Shown here piece after piece: positions 63,720 to 64,000 of a stretch of 64,000 nucleotides of DNA (position 1 is its first letter; each line of letters begins with the position of its first letter). The position numbers were made by a program, and so were the translations under genes. The DNA lies in assembly GCF_009729415.1 (NCBI RefSeq), contig NZ_MPKW01000015.1, positions 61,904 to 125,903 of the forward strand, written 5' to 3'. The notes below the pieces were generated by a model. It was not told the origin of the DNA, searched no databases, and saw nothing but the letters and a program-made list of their open reading frames with translations. Origin of the DNA: Mycolicibacterium sp. CBMA 234. GTDB taxonomy: Bacteria > Actinomycetota > Actinomycetes > Mycobacteriales > Mycobacteriaceae.

Positions 63720-64000
63720 TCACACGCCGACGGCGCCGTCGATGCGTTCACGGATCAGGTCGGCGTGTCCGCAATGCCGGGCATATTCAGCGATCATGTG
63801 GGTGTAAATCCAGCGCAGGCTGACATCGGTGCCCATGAATGGGCTCGTGTCATCGAGCGCGCGAGTGGCACAGTTGGCGCGCGCCTGCGCGATCTCGTTC
63901 TGCCAGATGTCTGTTGCCGCGAGGTGTGACGACTGTGGTGATATCTCGAAACCGCCGTCGTGGCCGTCGGGATGGTCTCGTGGCCCGAAAATCGGCGGTG
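63720..64000 (-). CDS. DinB/DUF664 family protein, N-terminus cut by the window edge
   Basis: The reverse strand is open from the right edge to the stop at 63720-63722. It reads PPIFGPRDHPDGHDGGFEIS, then LRWIYTHMIAEYARHCGHAD and LIRERIDGAVGV. The Y.HMIAEYARHCGHAD segment is the typical DUF664/DinB metal-binding C-terminus. Confidence 0.85.
   Translation of the reverse strand, partial: PPIFGPRDHPDGHDGGFEISPQSSHLAATDIWQNEIAQARANCATRALDDTSPFMGTDVSLRWIYTHMIAEYARHCGHADLIRERIDGAVGV

Overview
The window is about 64 kb of high-GC DNA that reads as the chromosome of a rapidly growing mycobacterium (Mycolicibacterium type). Supporting signs are an F420-type luciferase-like oxidoreductase, a mycothiol-dependent isomerase-fold protein, a wax ester/triacylglycerol synthase, an L,D-transpeptidase, PecA-type aspartic proteases, a CelA1-like GH6 enzyme, a mycobacterial FAD-independent MTHFR-like protein, many acyl-CoA dehydrogenases and TetR regulators, and frequent GTG starts and lipobox or Tat signals. 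I see no rRNA, tRNA, CRISPR array, prophage, transposase or insertion sequence.

Layout. 1-6.7 kb: the 3' part of a sulfotransferase gene, a divergent TetR gene with a DUF1214 gene, and the DEAH helicase hrpA. 6.8-13.2 kb: a lone 2Fe-2S ferredoxin, an MpaB/Lcp-type haem oxygenase, two TetR genes, an acyl-CoA dehydrogenase, a YeiH exporter and its LysR. 13.2-18.3 kb: MarR, a secreted protein, a SnoaL-fold protein, the MTHFR-like protein, an alpha/beta hydrolase and a 2-keto acid decarboxylase. 18.4-22.2 kb: TetR with an FAD monooxygenase, and an ArsR-SRPBCC-MDMPI operon. 22.3-28.7 kb: small secreted proteins and lipoproteins, a membrane protein, PadR-AraC-methyltransferase, and a SnoaL/F420-oxidoreductase pair. 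28.8-39.5 kb: a HAMP adenylate cyclase followed by a cluster of exported hydrolases (two glycoside hydrolases and two tandem PecA-like aspartic proteases) with a DUF445 protein. 39.6-44.8 kb: TetR/acyl-CoA dehydrogenase, a ferric-reductase-like membrane protein, a Tat-exported hydrolase and a divergent SDR/TetR pair. 44.8-48.5 kb: small and secreted proteins, an L,D-transpeptidase, then two truncated genes that look like one deletion scar. 48.6-56.2 kb: permease/flavin oxidase, then wax ester synthase, SDR and hydrolase. 56.2-63.2 kb: celA1 and a four-gene minus-strand operon.

The most interesting locus is that operon, at 57.4-63.2 kb. In transcription order it encodes a small protein of unknown function, a cyclooxygenase/alpha-dioxygenase-like haem peroxidase, a cytochrome P450 with an Asp in place of the K-helix Glu, and an acyl-CoA oxidase-like flavoprotein. 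A fatty-acid dioxygenase beside a P450 resembles, as separate genes, the fungal dioxygenase-P450 fusions that make oxylipins. I propose it as a candidate bacterial oxylipin pathway; this is inference.

A second theme is local regulation. Most one-component regulators sit next to a clear inverted repeat in their own or a divergent promoter. Several are perfect and give testable regulator-operator-target pairs, for example two TGGAC-N6-GTCCA sites at the SDR/TetR pair and two GGAAC-N6-GTTCC sites around the TetR/FAD-monooxygenase pair.
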